Assembly: GCA_902762565.1 (NCBI GenBank)
Contig: CACWOS010000013.1
Coordinates: 1-57,366, forward strand
Direction of reading: 5' to 3'
Source: an uncultured Prevotellaceae bacterium
Lineage (GTDB): Bacteria; Bacteroidota; Bacteroidia; Bacteroidales; Bacteroidaceae
Length of the DNA: 57,366 nucleotides
The notes beneath the pieces are model-generated. The model made no database searches. It was not told the origin of the DNA and was given only the letters and a program-made list of their open reading frames with translations. Each line of letters starts with the position of its first letter. The stretch's first letter is position 1. Positions 42,330 through 52,200 of the stretch are shown piece by piece. A program made the translations under genes and the position numbers.

Positions 42330-43645
42330 CTCTCCACATCATTTTGTGTTTCTAAAAGGATAAATTTGTTCTCCTTTTGGAAGTATGGCAAATAGATTCT
42401 CTCCAACCATATCTCATCATTGGAAAAGTAAGAAAGCATCAGATAAGAAGAGGGGAGTGGTGCTATTTTTAGAGTATCACCAGCTGTGCATGACATAACA
42501 TATTTGTCTCTTTCACGAGCTTTCTCAGAGTATTCAATACTCTTGGGTACTTGAAATATCAGGGTCAGATGAGAAACTGCGACCATTATTGCAAACAATA
42601 TCATTATAGATCTAGTACAATAATATTTACATAACACAGACGTATAGAAATGGTTCAAGCCAAACAGAGCTAATAATGCCCACAAAACTTCTGCTACAAA
42701 ATAAACTCTTAGTGGACCGGAATCATTAAAACAGATATACATGACCACACTGTCTAGAATAAAAGCAGCACTAAAGACAGCCATTGCCATCAATACACGC
42801 TTCTTTTTATATGTATGTGTATTTGTCCATTGAGCAGCTATTGGCAAGAGGAATAGTGTATTCAATAAAAAAGGCTCCATTTCTGTTATCCGATAAAATA
42901 CGGATTCAACAATATTCATATGGATATCAGCATCTTTGTGCATAGTTTCTTCTTCAAGACGGATGAAATTTCCTGGCGCAGCCACATTCAATATGATAAA
43001 TACTCCTAAAAGAAACAAGACAAATACTGTATTCTTGCTCACTCGATTTTGGTATAAGATATCATGAATAATGATACCCGAAACCCCATAAATGATAAAT
43101 GTCAACTTACTACCTCCTATAAGGAATAGGAGAATTACCACACCCACCCATTTCTTATAAGAGAACTCTTTGTTTAGACCGTGATACAATGAAAGAAATA
43201 TAAGCAGAAAAGATATTTCGGATATATAGGTTATATTCGCACATATCCAGAAACGAATTTCTGCATTTCCTTTCGTACATAAATACAGAAAGGACATGAG
43301 GAATAATGAATACGCTAGTCCTCTCATAAAAGACAAACTCGTATATGTCCTCAAAATGTATAATAACGAGATGAACAGCAATACAAGAGAGAACAAATTG
43401 AAAATAAATGGTATATGTGAACCATGAAAAGCGTGAGGCAGTGAAGCAAGGAACGTATGCGTATAAGAACCTTCCCAATTAAAGTAATAGAACAGCTGAT
43501 TACCCCAAAAGCCATTAACCCTCACATTCGTTCCAAACCAATAATCGTCACATGCATAGACATTATTAAAAGCGACAGGCAAATACCAGCATAGGAACAC
43601 AATGCCAACGGAAAGTATTAATATATCAATTATCTTCTTTGTCAT
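42326..43645 (-). CDS. Polytopic membrane protein (DUF6056 / glycosyltransferase-C-like)
   Basis: 439 residues from the ATG at 43645; a GTG three codons earlier also fits. At least ten membrane helices. An early loop has ACDDYWFGTNVRVNGFWGNQ followed by YYFNWEGSYTHTFLASLPH, which resembles the DUF6056 group with an acidic Asp-Asp loop like the catalytic loop of GT-C glycosyltransferases. It would transfer sugar from a polyprenyl carrier on the outer face of the inner membrane, using the product of the adjacent GtrB-like enzyme. It begins about 55 nt after the third His-Xaa-Ser precursor gene. Confidence 0.6.
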   Translation of the reverse strand: MTKKIIDILILSVGIVFLCWYLPVAFNNVYACDDYWFGTNVRVNGFWGNQLFYYFNWEGSYTHTFLASLPHAFHGSHIPFIFNLFSLVLLFISLLYILRTYTSLSFMRGLAYSLFLMSFLYLCTKGNAEIRFWICANITYISEISFLLIFLSLYHGLNKEFSYKKWVGVVILLFLIGGSKLTFIIYGVSGIIIHDILYQNRVSKNTVFVLFLLGVFIILNVAAPGNFIRLEEETMHKDADIHMNIVESVFYRITEMEPFLLNTLFLLPIAAQWTNTHTYKKKRVLMAMAVFSAAFILDSVVMYICFNDSGPLRVYFVAEVLWALLALFGLNHFYTSVLCKYYCTRSIMILFAIMVAVSHLTLIFQVPKSIEYSEKARERDKYVMSCTAGDTLKIAPLPSSYLMLSYFSNDEIWLERIYLPYFQKENKFILLETQNDVER

Positions 43646-43700
43646 ATTCTTCACAAATCATAAAAGGATGTCACAGGACAAGCCTGTGGCATCCAAATAA

Positions 43701-43937
43701 TTAATTCATTCTACTGGAATAGTGTGAACGATGCGAGCTGTGTGAACGATGCGATTGATGGCTGTTCACTTGAACCTGCCCGTTCATAGGCTGCTCCAGA
43801 ATAAGAGCCTGTCCCTGCTTTGTGATAGATACCACATCGTTATTCGTCACCTTGGCAATTACGTCTTTGCCAAGATTTGATGCGAATGTGGTACATGTCA
43901 TAAGAGCAGAAACCAAAAGAAATAGTACTCTTTTCAT
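43701..43937 (-). CDS. His-Xaa-Ser repeat precursor peptide 3
   Basis: 78 residues. Signal peptide MKRVLFLLVSALMTCTTFA, then a folded-looking spacer (DVIAKVTNNDVVSITKQGQA) and a C-terminal core HQSHRSHSSHRSHYSS with five consecutive His-Xaa-Ser triplets. This is the substrate type of the HxsB/HxsC radical SAM enzymes encoded just upstream. Unlike the other two precursors it has no LWSC block, so maturation or localisation may differ. The gene lies 42 nt after hxsC. Confidence 0.8.
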   Translation of the reverse strand: MKRVLFLLVSALMTCTTFASNLGKDVIAKVTNNDVVSITKQGQALILEQPMNGQVQVNSHQSHRSHSSHRSHYSSRMN

Positions 43938-43979
43938 TAAACCTCCTTTTTAATTAGGTAAAACATTAAGTTAACTATC

Positions 43980-45125
43980 TCAGACACAGGCCGAAGCCGT
44001 GATGTCTTCTAAATTTGGATTGATATGTGCACTGTGATGTTCCCGATTGGATGCGAAAAGGCCTCCGCATCTCTCTCGCAACTTACATCCATCACATTCT
44101 GGGAGATATGAATCCTTCCAATCTGAGATAGAAGCAATAGCAAATTCCCTCATTTCTGGAGGAAGCACACATAGTTGGGCATTAAAAATGAAAGTACGAA
44201 TGCCACGATTGGCAAGCAGTAGAACAGCTTGTTTCAGTTCCTCATTGTAATCGTATGGATCAATCCACAACTCATTCAGATTGGTATCAGCATTACCCGT
44301 TGTTTCCATTTGCATAAATGCAACTTGACTCACAAACGGGAAATTGTGATATATATAATCTGCCAATTGTGGCAAACGCTTGTATGTTTGCTTATGTACA
44401 ACAATACGTAGACCTATCCGCTGATTAAACAAAGCCAGGTTGTATAATCCCTGCACTGTCTTATAAAAGGTCTTAGCCCCTACAATATGATTATGCTCAT
44501 CCGCAACATCTGAAAAGATGGGGACGTCTATCTGTAAATCATGATGTTTGCACATTGCTAACTTCATAGCATATGCTTTATCCGCGAACTTCACCCCATT
44601 TGTCAGAAGACTTATCGCTGCCTTTGGTAGGTACTTTTGAATTTGTCGAATAAGAACAAACAAATCATCTCCTATTAATGTAGGCTCACCACCTGTAATA
44701 CCAACCTCACGTGTACTTTTGTCCATCAAAGAAATAAGTTTCAAGTTGAATGGGGTCTTATTTGTTTCCGATTCTACAGGTGGTTGTGGGCACATTATAC
44801 AACGGTGATTGCAACGTTCAGTTGCGAATATGGCATTGTGGAGGGAATTTATTTCGTATAGAAAGATGATTTCTCCATTTCTCGAAATCAAAACCACATC
44901 ACCTTCACTGAATTCACACAACTCTTGCTTGTCTACCGCACAACTACAACCGTTACCGGATAATTGACAGTTTGTAATGACAGCTGAATATCCAGAAGGA
45001 ATCTTAGGCAAGCCATCTGCCACAAGAATATAATCCTTGCGATTGAAGACGCTCCTTTTCTTTAAAGTTATTCGTCCGAGAACGTCTTCCTCAATATTGA
45101 TTGGAATACCTTTTATCTGCTTCAT
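43980..45125 (-). CDS. hxsC: His-Xaa-Ser system radical SAM maturase HxsC
   Basis: 381 residues from the ATG at 45125; the frame extends two codons to a TTG. The radical SAM cluster motif is CNHRCIMC followed by PQPP, the signature of HxsC, then GITGGEPTLIG. Near the C-terminus a cysteine cluster (CDGCKLRERCGGLF) can bind an auxiliary cluster. HxsC works with HxsB to modify His-Xaa-Ser repeats; the chemistry is not known to me. It abuts hxsB. The pairing with HxsD and three precursors in the same run makes the assignment firm. Confidence 0.85.
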   Translation of the reverse strand: MKQIKGIPINIEEDVLGRITLKKRSVFNRKDYILVADGLPKIPSGYSAVITNCQLSGNGCSCAVDKQELCEFSEGDVVLISRNGEIIFLYEINSLHNAIFATERCNHRCIMCPQPPVESETNKTPFNLKLISLMDKSTREVGITGGEPTLIGDDLFVLIRQIQKYLPKAAISLLTNGVKFADKAYAMKLAMCKHHDLQIDVPIFSDVADEHNHIVGAKTFYKTVQGLYNLALFNQRIGLRIVVHKQTYKRLPQLADYIYHNFPFVSQVAFMQMETTGNADTNLNELWIDPYDYNEELKQAVLLLANRGIRTFIFNAQLCVLPPEMREFAIASISDWKDSYLPECDGCKLRERCGGLFASNREHHSAHINPNLEDITASACV

Positions 45126-45131
45126 CTTCAA

Positions 45132-46553
45132 TTAATTTAACCAGGACCAGAAAATTCTGTTTATCTCAGGGTCATTCTTCTTTAGTAGCTCAAACAAATA
45201 GTGCATAATGGCAGTATTTTTCTTACACATGTCACTTGTGGGGCGATGGCCAACAATGTCACCTTGCTCTGAATAATTACGTACCGGATCTGCACCGCAA
45301 TAGGGTTGGAATACACATTCAGAGCACATAGGTAAGCATTCTGTACACGCATTCTCTATGATATAATGCAATTTTTCTCCATTAAACATCGACTGATAGT
45401 CGTCTTTATTTACATTGCCCAATTTAAAATAGTAATCCTTGAATCTAGCAAGCATCCTGCCTTCATCAGCCACATAAACATTTCCATCCCAATCATATAT
45501 GACGCCAGCAATTCCTACACCAGCAGGAGATTGCAAATCAACAAAGCCTGTAGCGTAGGGAGTCAATATTCTTTTCAATAATAGAGCTGTATAGCCTTCC
45601 ACAAAGAACAGTCCTTTCTTGTTTAACTCAATGATATAGTCTAGTCCCTCTTTGAAATTTTCAATAAAGTCCTCTACGGGATAGGCTATCCTATCCTTAT
45701 ATTGTTTTGCAAATCCATATGGATTCAAAGCTCGAAAGAAAATGTTATTGAATCCCAACCTAACATATTCATCAACAATGTCCTTAAATCGGCCAAGACT
45801 ATATTTTGATGTTGTCATCAAGGCTGAAACGCTATGCGGCCCACAGATTTCACGAATCATCTTGACATTCTCCTCGAACTTCTCATGGGTATGAGTGGTG
45901 TTCTGTAACGGACGATTCGTATTGTGCAAATCCTTTGGTCCATCAAGAGAAGTCGAAATATAGCACTTATGCTTTTTTAGATATTTCACATCTTCTGGTG
46001 TAAGCAATGTTACATTTGTACAGATAACAAAGCTGAGATCCTTCTTCTTGAACAGATTCTGCCATTCTGCCTCTTCAATCATATACTTAACCATTTTCAA
46101 GTATGTGGAAGGGTCTCCTCCTTGGAATTCAATTTTGATATAAGGTGAAGGAGACTGGAAGATGGATTTAATCACCTTCTTTGCAGTTTGCTTGGTCATA
46201 TCTGCCTCATGGTCGTCAATATTCTTTCGAGCCACTTGACAATATATACAACTGGAGTTACAACGCAATGTAGGTACTACCATGTGCAAACTTGTAAAAT
46301 CACGCAGAATGCTTTTCTTTGTTCTGAACTTTGTGGCTAGCATATTCACAACATCCTCTACTTTGTCTGTCGTAGCGATTTGTTTTGAGGCTATGTCCTG
46401 AAATAGGGTTGATTTTGTATCAAGTTCTTTATTAATGAACTTTTCAAAAATATCGTTGGACAAAAAAATATACTCACCAACATCATTTGTCAGCAAATAT
46501 TCCGAATCATTGAAACGGGAAAATCGAAATGGCAATATCTGGTAATTTGACAT
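45132..46553 (-). CDS. hxsB: His-Xaa-Ser system radical SAM maturase HxsB
   Basis: 473 residues. N-terminal substrate-recognition-like region, then the AdoMet radical motif C98-x3-C102-x2-C105 (TLRCNSSCIYCQVAR), a GGD/E-type motif FQGGDPSTY, and a C-terminal SPASM-type cysteine set (ACTECLPMCSECVFQPYCG) for auxiliary iron-sulfur clusters. Length and order match HxsB. SPASM enzymes act on ribosomally made peptides (thioether, C-C or epimerisation chemistry). It sits 5 nt after the long precursor gene and 6 nt before the HxsC start. Confidence 0.85.
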   Translation of the reverse strand: MSNYQILPFRFSRFNDSEYLLTNDVGEYIFLSNDIFEKFINKELDTKSTLFQDIASKQIATTDKVEDVVNMLATKFRTKKSILRDFTSLHMVVPTLRCNSSCIYCQVARKNIDDHEADMTKQTAKKVIKSIFQSPSPYIKIEFQGGDPSTYLKMVKYMIEEAEWQNLFKKKDLSFVICTNVTLLTPEDVKYLKKHKCYISTSLDGPKDLHNTNRPLQNTTHTHEKFEENVKMIREICGPHSVSALMTTSKYSLGRFKDIVDEYVRLGFNNIFFRALNPYGFAKQYKDRIAYPVEDFIENFKEGLDYIIELNKKGLFFVEGYTALLLKRILTPYATGFVDLQSPAGVGIAGVIYDWDGNVYVADEGRMLARFKDYYFKLGNVNKDDYQSMFNGEKLHYIIENACTECLPMCSECVFQPYCGADPVRNYSEQGDIVGHRPTSDMCKKNTAIMHYLFELLKKNDPEINRIFWSWLN

Positions 46554-46558
46554 ATATC

Positions 46559-47020
46559 TTATTTTGCAGAATAATGGGAACTATGGGATGAATGAGATTG
46601 GTGAGATTGGTGAGTACCTGAATAATGAGATGAGTGAATACTCGAGTAATGCGAAGAATGATTACTATGAGAATAATGTGTACTGGAATAATGAGACTGG
46701 TGAGTACCTGAATAATGGGAAGAATGATTCTGAGAACTATGTGAGTAGTGTGTTCCAGAATAATGAGAAGAATGGGTCCCTGAGTCTGTAATCGAGTCTA
46801 TCAATTCCGAATAATGGGTAGGATCTGGCGTTACATAATCATCTTCATCAGAATTTCCAGACGAGCAACTCCATAATAATCCGAACATCTGGAATGGCCT
46901 TAATATTAGTTTGTCGGAACTCTGTTCTTCAATTCGTTTATCCTCTGTCTTTTTACCCGAACTAAAGAAAGATAGACAAAGAATGGCAAAACCAATAAAT
47001 GGATATAATAATTTCTTCAT
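46559..47020 (-). CDS. His-Xaa-Ser repeat precursor peptide 1, expanded repeat array
   Basis: 153 residues. Signal peptide (MKKLLYPFIGFAILCLSFF), then a conserved LILRPFQMFGLLWSC leader block shared with precursor 2 (LILKPFKMVGLLWSC), an acidic linker, and an 80-residue array with about eighteen H-x-S triplets, mostly HSS, HYS and HQS separated by Ser/Thr/Gly. Typical HxsA-type proteins have about five; here the array is several times longer and internally repetitive at DNA level. The signal peptide implies export, the LWSC cysteine could be an anchor or cross-link. This is the main candidate substrate of HxsB/HxsC. Confidence 0.8.
   Translation of the reverse strand: MKKLLYPFIGFAILCLSFFSSGKKTEDKRIEEQSSDKLILRPFQMFGLLWSCSSGNSDEDDYVTPDPTHYSELIDSITDSGTHSSHYSGTHYSHSSQNHSSHYSGTHQSHYSSTHYSHSNHSSHYSSIHSSHYSGTHQSHQSHSSHSSHYSAK
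46563..46790 (-). repeat. Imperfect tandem DNA repeats encoding the His-Xaa-Ser array
   Basis: About 230 bp of 9- to 12-bp units based on CAT-TCT-CAT-TAT-TCC type codons. The pattern invites replication slippage, so array length probably varies between strains. Confidence 0.7.
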
Positions 47021-47053
47021 ATATAAAAATCTAGTAGTTGGTGAACAAAAGTA

Positions 47054-47308
47054 CTAACGTGATGAATAATGAGAACTATGAGAACTATGAGATTGATGGG
47101 ATTGGTGTCCACCTCTATTAGGTTCGTCATCTGGAGTGCAACTCCACAACAATCCAACCATTTTAAATGGCTTTAGGATCAAGTTATCCTTATTCTGCTT
47201 TTCTATTATCCGATCTTGACTATCCCTGCCTTTTATACTATGCTTGGAAAAATCGAAAGAAATACACGATAGAATGAGGCACAAAAACAAATACAAAGAC
47301 TTTTTCAT
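47054..47308 (-). CDS. His-Xaa-Ser repeat precursor peptide 2
   Basis: 84 residues. Signal peptide (MKKSLYLFLCLILSCISF) that includes a lipobox-like ILSC, then RIIEKQNKDNLILKPFKMVG and the LWSC block, and the core HQSHQSHSSHSSHYSSR with five H-x-S triplets. The N-terminal 60 residues are similar to precursor 1, so the two arose by duplication. The start overlaps hxsD by 4 nt, linking it to the maturation genes. Confidence 0.8.
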   Translation of the reverse strand: MKKSLYLFLCLILSCISFDFSKHSIKGRDSQDRIIEKQNKDNLILKPFKMVGLLWSCTPDDEPNRGGHQSHQSHSSHSSHYSSR

Positions 47309-47625
47309 ACGGATACTGGTTTAAATGCTTCCTCGACTATCAAATCACGGATATGACTAAACTGCTGATTCGTATTATAGCGAACCTGCTGGTCTATTAG
47401 TTCATTACAAAACTGTTTGACAACAACATCTGTTACTGCATTACCTTCTTTGGATTCAAATACTACTTCTACGTTATTACCCATAGATTGTTGATGGATA
47501 AAAAATCGGTCAGTAAACTTGTAGCAAGCTGCAACGAGAGATTCTTTAGCATATAACGACATATCTACAACGATCTGAAATTTGTCATTGTCAATTTTAT
47601 TAATGGGGAATCTTAAATTACTCAT
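47305..47625 (-). CDS. hxsD: His-Xaa-Ser system protein HxsD
   Basis: 106 residues, no membrane segment. The sequence has alternating strand/helix (VVDMSLYAKESLVAACYKFT) and the C-terminal block FCNELIDQQVRYNTNQQFSH followed by IRDLIVEEAF, consistent with the HxsD family signature (conserved F-x-N-x-L-x-D-x-x-x-R helix). HxsD is always found with HxsB/HxsC and is thought to be a small accessory, perhaps precursor recognition. It lies 13 nt after the nuclease gene, tying the Hxs set to the upstream machine genes. Confidence 0.75.
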   Translation of the reverse strand: MSNLRFPINKIDNDKFQIVVDMSLYAKESLVAACYKFTDRFFIHQQSMGNNVEVVFESKEGNAVTDVVVKQFCNELIDQQVRYNTNQQFSHIRDLIVEEAFKPVSV

Positions 47626-47638
47626 TGTTATTGTATTA

Positions 47639-48580
47639 TTAGTTCCATAAATTCATATCCACCTCAGACTCTACACTGTCCTCCAGTTTATCTGGCAACA
47701 TAGGAAAGAAATCCATACCCGTAATACGTTCCACTTGATCAATGGAGTTATAATACAAGTCTCGTTTTCTATTCCCATCAGTATTTCTAACGATTACACC
47801 AAATCCCTTTGGGTAATCATTCAAGCAGAGTACTACTTTAAAGAATACTTCTGGTACAAAAACTTCATTAACGCCAATTGTTTCATGTTCTCGATTCAAG
47901 AAAACGGGACCACACACTATGTATATGTCGCCATATCGCTTTGCCCATCTACGACAGTCAATTTCCAAGCTGTTCCACAAACCACTGTTTAAGTTCGCAT
48001 TCTGAGGACATACATTAACAAGGCTGAATGAATCGTACATTGCGGTCTCATTCCATTTGTTGTCACCAGCAGGACACATGTGCCCACGTGACCAGCCGCT
48101 ACCACGATAGTCATCTATAGTAGCACGTGGAATGCCAACACTTTCTTCTTCATAGAAGTTGTTCATACGCTTGTATGGGCCATCTGTGTGTTCTGCCGTC
48201 AAATGCCAGGCCACCCAGTTGGGTATTTTTGTGTCTTTATTATACGAAACTATATATGATATCTTACGAATAATCTGCTCTGATATGCCCTCCAAAGGCC
48301 TTGGCATGCAAATCCTGATAACAGAATCAGGCATTTCATATGGTTGACTTACTTCAGGAATATCTTCATATTTTGTATCTACTGGTAATTTATTTGGTTT
48401 TGCAGATTGAAATTCTTCCTGAGCATAATTCTTGTGGTGTGAGCATGCTCGGATAGAGAGTGATACAGTAAGTCCAATCACAATAAAGGCTAGAAAGGCC
48501 ATGCCAACAATGAACACGCCACTATAATGTGTTCGTTTCTTTCTATGCCTATTGGGGAAGGGGGCTATACTGTATGTCAT
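47639..48580 (-). CDS. Membrane-anchored DNA/RNA non-specific endonuclease (NUC1 family)
   Basis: 313 residues. One membrane helix at about 20-45 (GVFIVGMAFLAFIVIGLTVS) followed by a short periplasmic linker, then the beta-beta-alpha metal nuclease: YRGSGWSRGHMCPAGD-type motif (His about 166), then FSLVNVCPQNANLNSGLWNS with the metal-binding Asn. The family cuts DNA and RNA non-specifically. The topology places the active site outside the cytoplasm, where it could degrade incoming or released nucleic acid. It lies between a TerB-like gene and hxsD, with 20 nt or less on either side. Confidence 0.85.
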   Translation of the reverse strand: MTYSIAPFPNRHRKKRTHYSGVFIVGMAFLAFIVIGLTVSLSIRACSHHKNYAQEEFQSAKPNKLPVDTKYEDIPEVSQPYEMPDSVIRICMPRPLEGISEQIIRKISYIVSYNKDTKIPNWVAWHLTAEHTDGPYKRMNNFYEEESVGIPRATIDDYRGSGWSRGHMCPAGDNKWNETAMYDSFSLVNVCPQNANLNSGLWNSLEIDCRRWAKRYGDIYIVCGPVFLNREHETIGVNEVFVPEVFFKVVLCLNDYPKGFGVIVRNTDGNRKRDLYYNSIDQVERITGMDFFPMLPDKLEDSVESEVDMNLWN

Positions 48581-48601
48581 TCTATATTTAGAGGCTTATC
48601 G

Positions 48602-49261
48602 TTAGAATTCACTAATGTCGATATCGTTATTTGGGTCATCATCATTCAAGAGAGCTATCTCTCGAAGCCATTCCTCTTCTGCCGCTGATATTTCTCCATC
48701 AACTTCTGCAATCGTTTTACAAAGGTTATAGAGTATACGCCTATATAACTGTTCCATATCAGGAGCCTTTTTCTCTAATATAGTAGGCAAATACAAGGAG
48801 TATCTAGACCCCAATTGTTCAGAGCACTCACTAAGGTAAGGAACCAAGTCGATTAATGAAAGGGTTGCGGAATCCACTGCATTTAATGTGCCATAGGTCA
48901 TTATTTTGCTTTCTCCTATAATCTTATCTAGTAACACCATTAAGGCGATACCCTCGGGAGTGGTAAATGTAGTGGGATGACTTAAGCCATCATAACATCT
49001 CAACACGTCAATCAGCAGGCAGAATTTTACATTATCTGCATGATTATGATTGAACCTATATGCTACAGCATTACGAATAGTAGTATTTGTCAGCTTAGCT
49101 TCATAAAATTTGTGGAGCAACTCAACAGCTCTACTCACCTTAAGAAAATATTCCTCTGTGACATCATACTGCAACAAATTAGTAGTAAAATTGGAATCAT
49201 CCTTATTTACTTTCTCTTTATAAAGAGTGTACTGATCGTATAACTGACTAAACTTATCCAT
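48602..49261 (-). CDS. TerB-like protein
   Basis: 219 residues, cytosolic and mostly helical. Near the C-terminus, NLCKTIAEVDGEISAAEEEW has the TerB acidic helix pair (A-x-x-D-G-x-I-x-x-x-E-E). The preceding part is helical with FNHNHADNVKFCLLIDVLRC. TerB-like domains occur in stress and membrane-linked complexes with vWA proteins, as is the case here. It starts 1 nt before the protease gene's end, so is co-translated. Function not known. Confidence 0.65.
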   Translation of the reverse strand: MDKFSQLYDQYTLYKEKVNKDDSNFTTNLLQYDVTEEYFLKVSRAVELLHKFYEAKLTNTTIRNAVAYRFNHNHADNVKFCLLIDVLRCYDGLSHPTTFTTPEGIALMVLLDKIIGESKIMTYGTLNAVDSATLSLIDLVPYLSECSEQLGSRYSLYLPTILEKKAPDMEQLYRRILYNLCKTIAEVDGEISAAEEEWLREIALLNDDDPNNDIDISEF

Positions 49262-49262
49262 A

Positions 49263-52200
49263 TTAATCTAATATTACTTCATCAACTGTCAAATTCTGAA
49301 TTCTTAGGCCAACAATCTTATAAACTGATTCGATTTTTTCAGATATTGGTGTGGTATTAAAATGTTGAGGATATGTAGCGTTCCATGCATTTTCTTTACC
49401 AGCATCCGTATGGATAAATAAGAATCGGGCCTGTGGTCTTAAAACTGCAGTTTTCTTAATCTGGCAGAATGGCACAGACTTGGTATCAAGAACTGGTAAC
49501 AAGTTCTTGGCAGATGCATATTCCTTGTCGAGATAAGGATAATCCTTGGTTTCAAAGATATGCCGGAAGACTGTAAATTCGTTTAGAAGAGCCTCAATAT
49601 GAACTAGTACATTCTTTTTCAATTTACGTTTATATGCAATGATTGCATCATCATCCAGCTTGAATCCATTAAAGTATTCATATAAATGCATACCGCCAGT
49701 TATCTTTTCCTTATTCTCATCGAAGTACTTATTAAGTTGATTGTTCGAAAGAAGAGGGATGAATGGGTCCTTGACCAAAGGTTCCATTATATCTAGCCCT
49801 TTCTTTTCCTCGTAATACCAAGTAGAAAGATTACCTATATAAGCCTTCATACCCTGATATGTCTTGTCAATAGAGGCTTTGAGAGTAAGCAATTTATCAA
49901 TAAACATCCCCGCTACATGCATCTTCATCTTCTGCTCATTTGCTTGATTTTGCAACTTTTGCATCTTCGAAGATAAGTCTGCAGACATTTCTTCGTATTC
50001 GATTTCTAACTTTCTGCGTTGGCTACGAGCCCACCACCAGTAGTACATCAATAATATAGTTAAAACACCAAATATACCAATCAAGATATAGCACCAATCA
50101 TTTTTCAACCAATCACTAAAGCTACTGTGGAAAGACGAAAGTACCCCCCATAAAATAGCAAGAAACAACATGGAACCACCCATGTAAAGTTTCGTCTTCA
50201 ATGATTTAGAGTCAAAATTGCGAAGCGCAATTCCACGTTCTGTCCTATTAATATTATCACGTTTCTTCCTTAATTCTTCTATTTCATCCCTTAAGACGTC
50301 CATTTTGCCTTCCAAAATTTGTGTACGGACAGTTTGTTTACCCAAAGTTTGCATTAGCATTTCATAATCCATCCTAACTTTAGCATCCTCTTGTTGCTTT
50401 TTCTTTAGATATATACGTTCCTCGTCTACAAGGTTTCTTATCACATATGATTTGATGGCTGCATCACTCATATTGAATTGAACCGTTTGCTTTTGGCCTA
50501 ATCCACCTCCAATCACAGTGATATTGGCGATGCCTGGACAGCTAACTTCTTTAACTATACATGCCATACGATTTAATTCCGGATCACATATATATGAATA
50601 TGGAATGTAACAATAGCCGTTGTCACCAAAATTCTCTCCCCAAGAATTACGTACCAAGAAGAACTTCGTATCATCGGAATAGCCAACAATGACCATAGCA
50701 TGATAGCCAAAATCAGCAGATTCTATTTCGCTATCTGTTGGACGCTTTACAAAACCCGATGTAGCCTGGAACGAATCGAAAATTTTTAAAGAGATAGCAA
50801 CTGGATATCCCTCTTGAATAGCAGACTTAATATCTTTTTCTTCAATATTGACATTAAGAGCTTTAGTTATACGACGATTCTCAGCATCTAAATAAGCTTC
50901 ATCAGAAGGGATGTCACTGAGCGAGCTTGAATATGGATGAAGTATTTCTGTACAGATACCTTGCTCTCCTATACTTTCGATAACATCCTGGAAACTACTT
51001 CCTGTATCTTCCAATTCTCTTCCGTCAATATGACGTACATTATAATATACAAAAGCTTCTGAAAGATCTGCTTCTTCATTGGAGTATCTCTTAAGAATAT
51101 ACTCATATATAGAAGATATCGCAAATACTGTGCATGCTCCTATCTGTCCTTGATCTTTTACGTTTGTAAAATAATCTTTCAGACTAACGTTTTTTTCAGT
51201 TACATTTTGAGCTTCATAAGTCTCATTGAATTTTACTTCCTCATGACTAATGTCGAAATGATATAGATTTCCGTCTACAACAAACCCTTTCTCTGTTAGA
51301 CGTTTCTCACTATCTTCAGCATCTTTAGTCATAATATCTATTTTCTCCAACTCCTTACTCTTCTCACGGATGTAGTTGGTCGATTGACGGATCTCGTTAC
51401 GAAGTTTTTGAAGTTTTTTTATCGGTAATGTAACATGTCCGTTTTCGTCTGCACACAAATCACCTAAAGGACCATAGATGATTGTATCCTCCTCATCTGG
51501 GTCTTCAGATTCTTCTTTTTTAACACATGCATTGTTGGCTTCTATAAAATAATTAGCAACTTCTTCGTCTAGATTATCTATTGTAAGCTGTTGGTCAGTA
51601 AAGAGATTTCCTTTTAAAAATGCATCATCATATCCCAGAACTGTTGCTAAAATAGCCTGCTTTTCTGGTAAAGAATAGTTAGGGTCATGTATATAAGAAG
51701 TTAAGTCTTCAGTAACCTCTATAAATTTGTCGTTTAGTGGTTCTGCAGTTTGAGAGATAATTGTTTCTTGCGGCGTGTTTTTCCTCCATAAGGGTGTTAC
51801 GAATCCCTCATAAAAATCGGAGAAGAAATTCTTATGTTTTGTCAAACATGCATTGGCAACAATGGCTACTTTATTCAGGTCGACCTCCTGGGCTGTAACA
51901 TCTTCGCGTTCCATAATATGCAAGTATGCACGACGCAAAAGATAATTCTCAAAATAGTATTTATCAAGATTCATCACAGAAAGACCTAATGCTGTTGCTA
52001 GATGTTCTCTGTCGTAAATACCTGTTTGGGTAAATACAGTGTTATACTTCTCAAGACAAATAAGAGCAAGTTCACCCAAAATTCGCACGAATGAGTCTTG
52101 GTCAAGGTTCAAGGCATAACCATCACTGTTAGTATTTTGAACCACAACAATCTGTTCTAGCGTATTTTGTTCCAATTTCAATTTGGCAAATTTGTCAAGC

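Noticed and set aside
46564-46791. 75-codon Asn/Glu-rich open frame on the plus strand
   Set aside because: It is the antisense of the His-Xaa-Ser repeat array, where the repeat composition removes stop codons.
46559-47308. His/Ser repeats as low-complexity sequencing or assembly artefact
   Set aside because: Signal peptides, conserved LWSC block, two further independent precursors and adjacent hxsBCD genes make them genuine peptide substrates.
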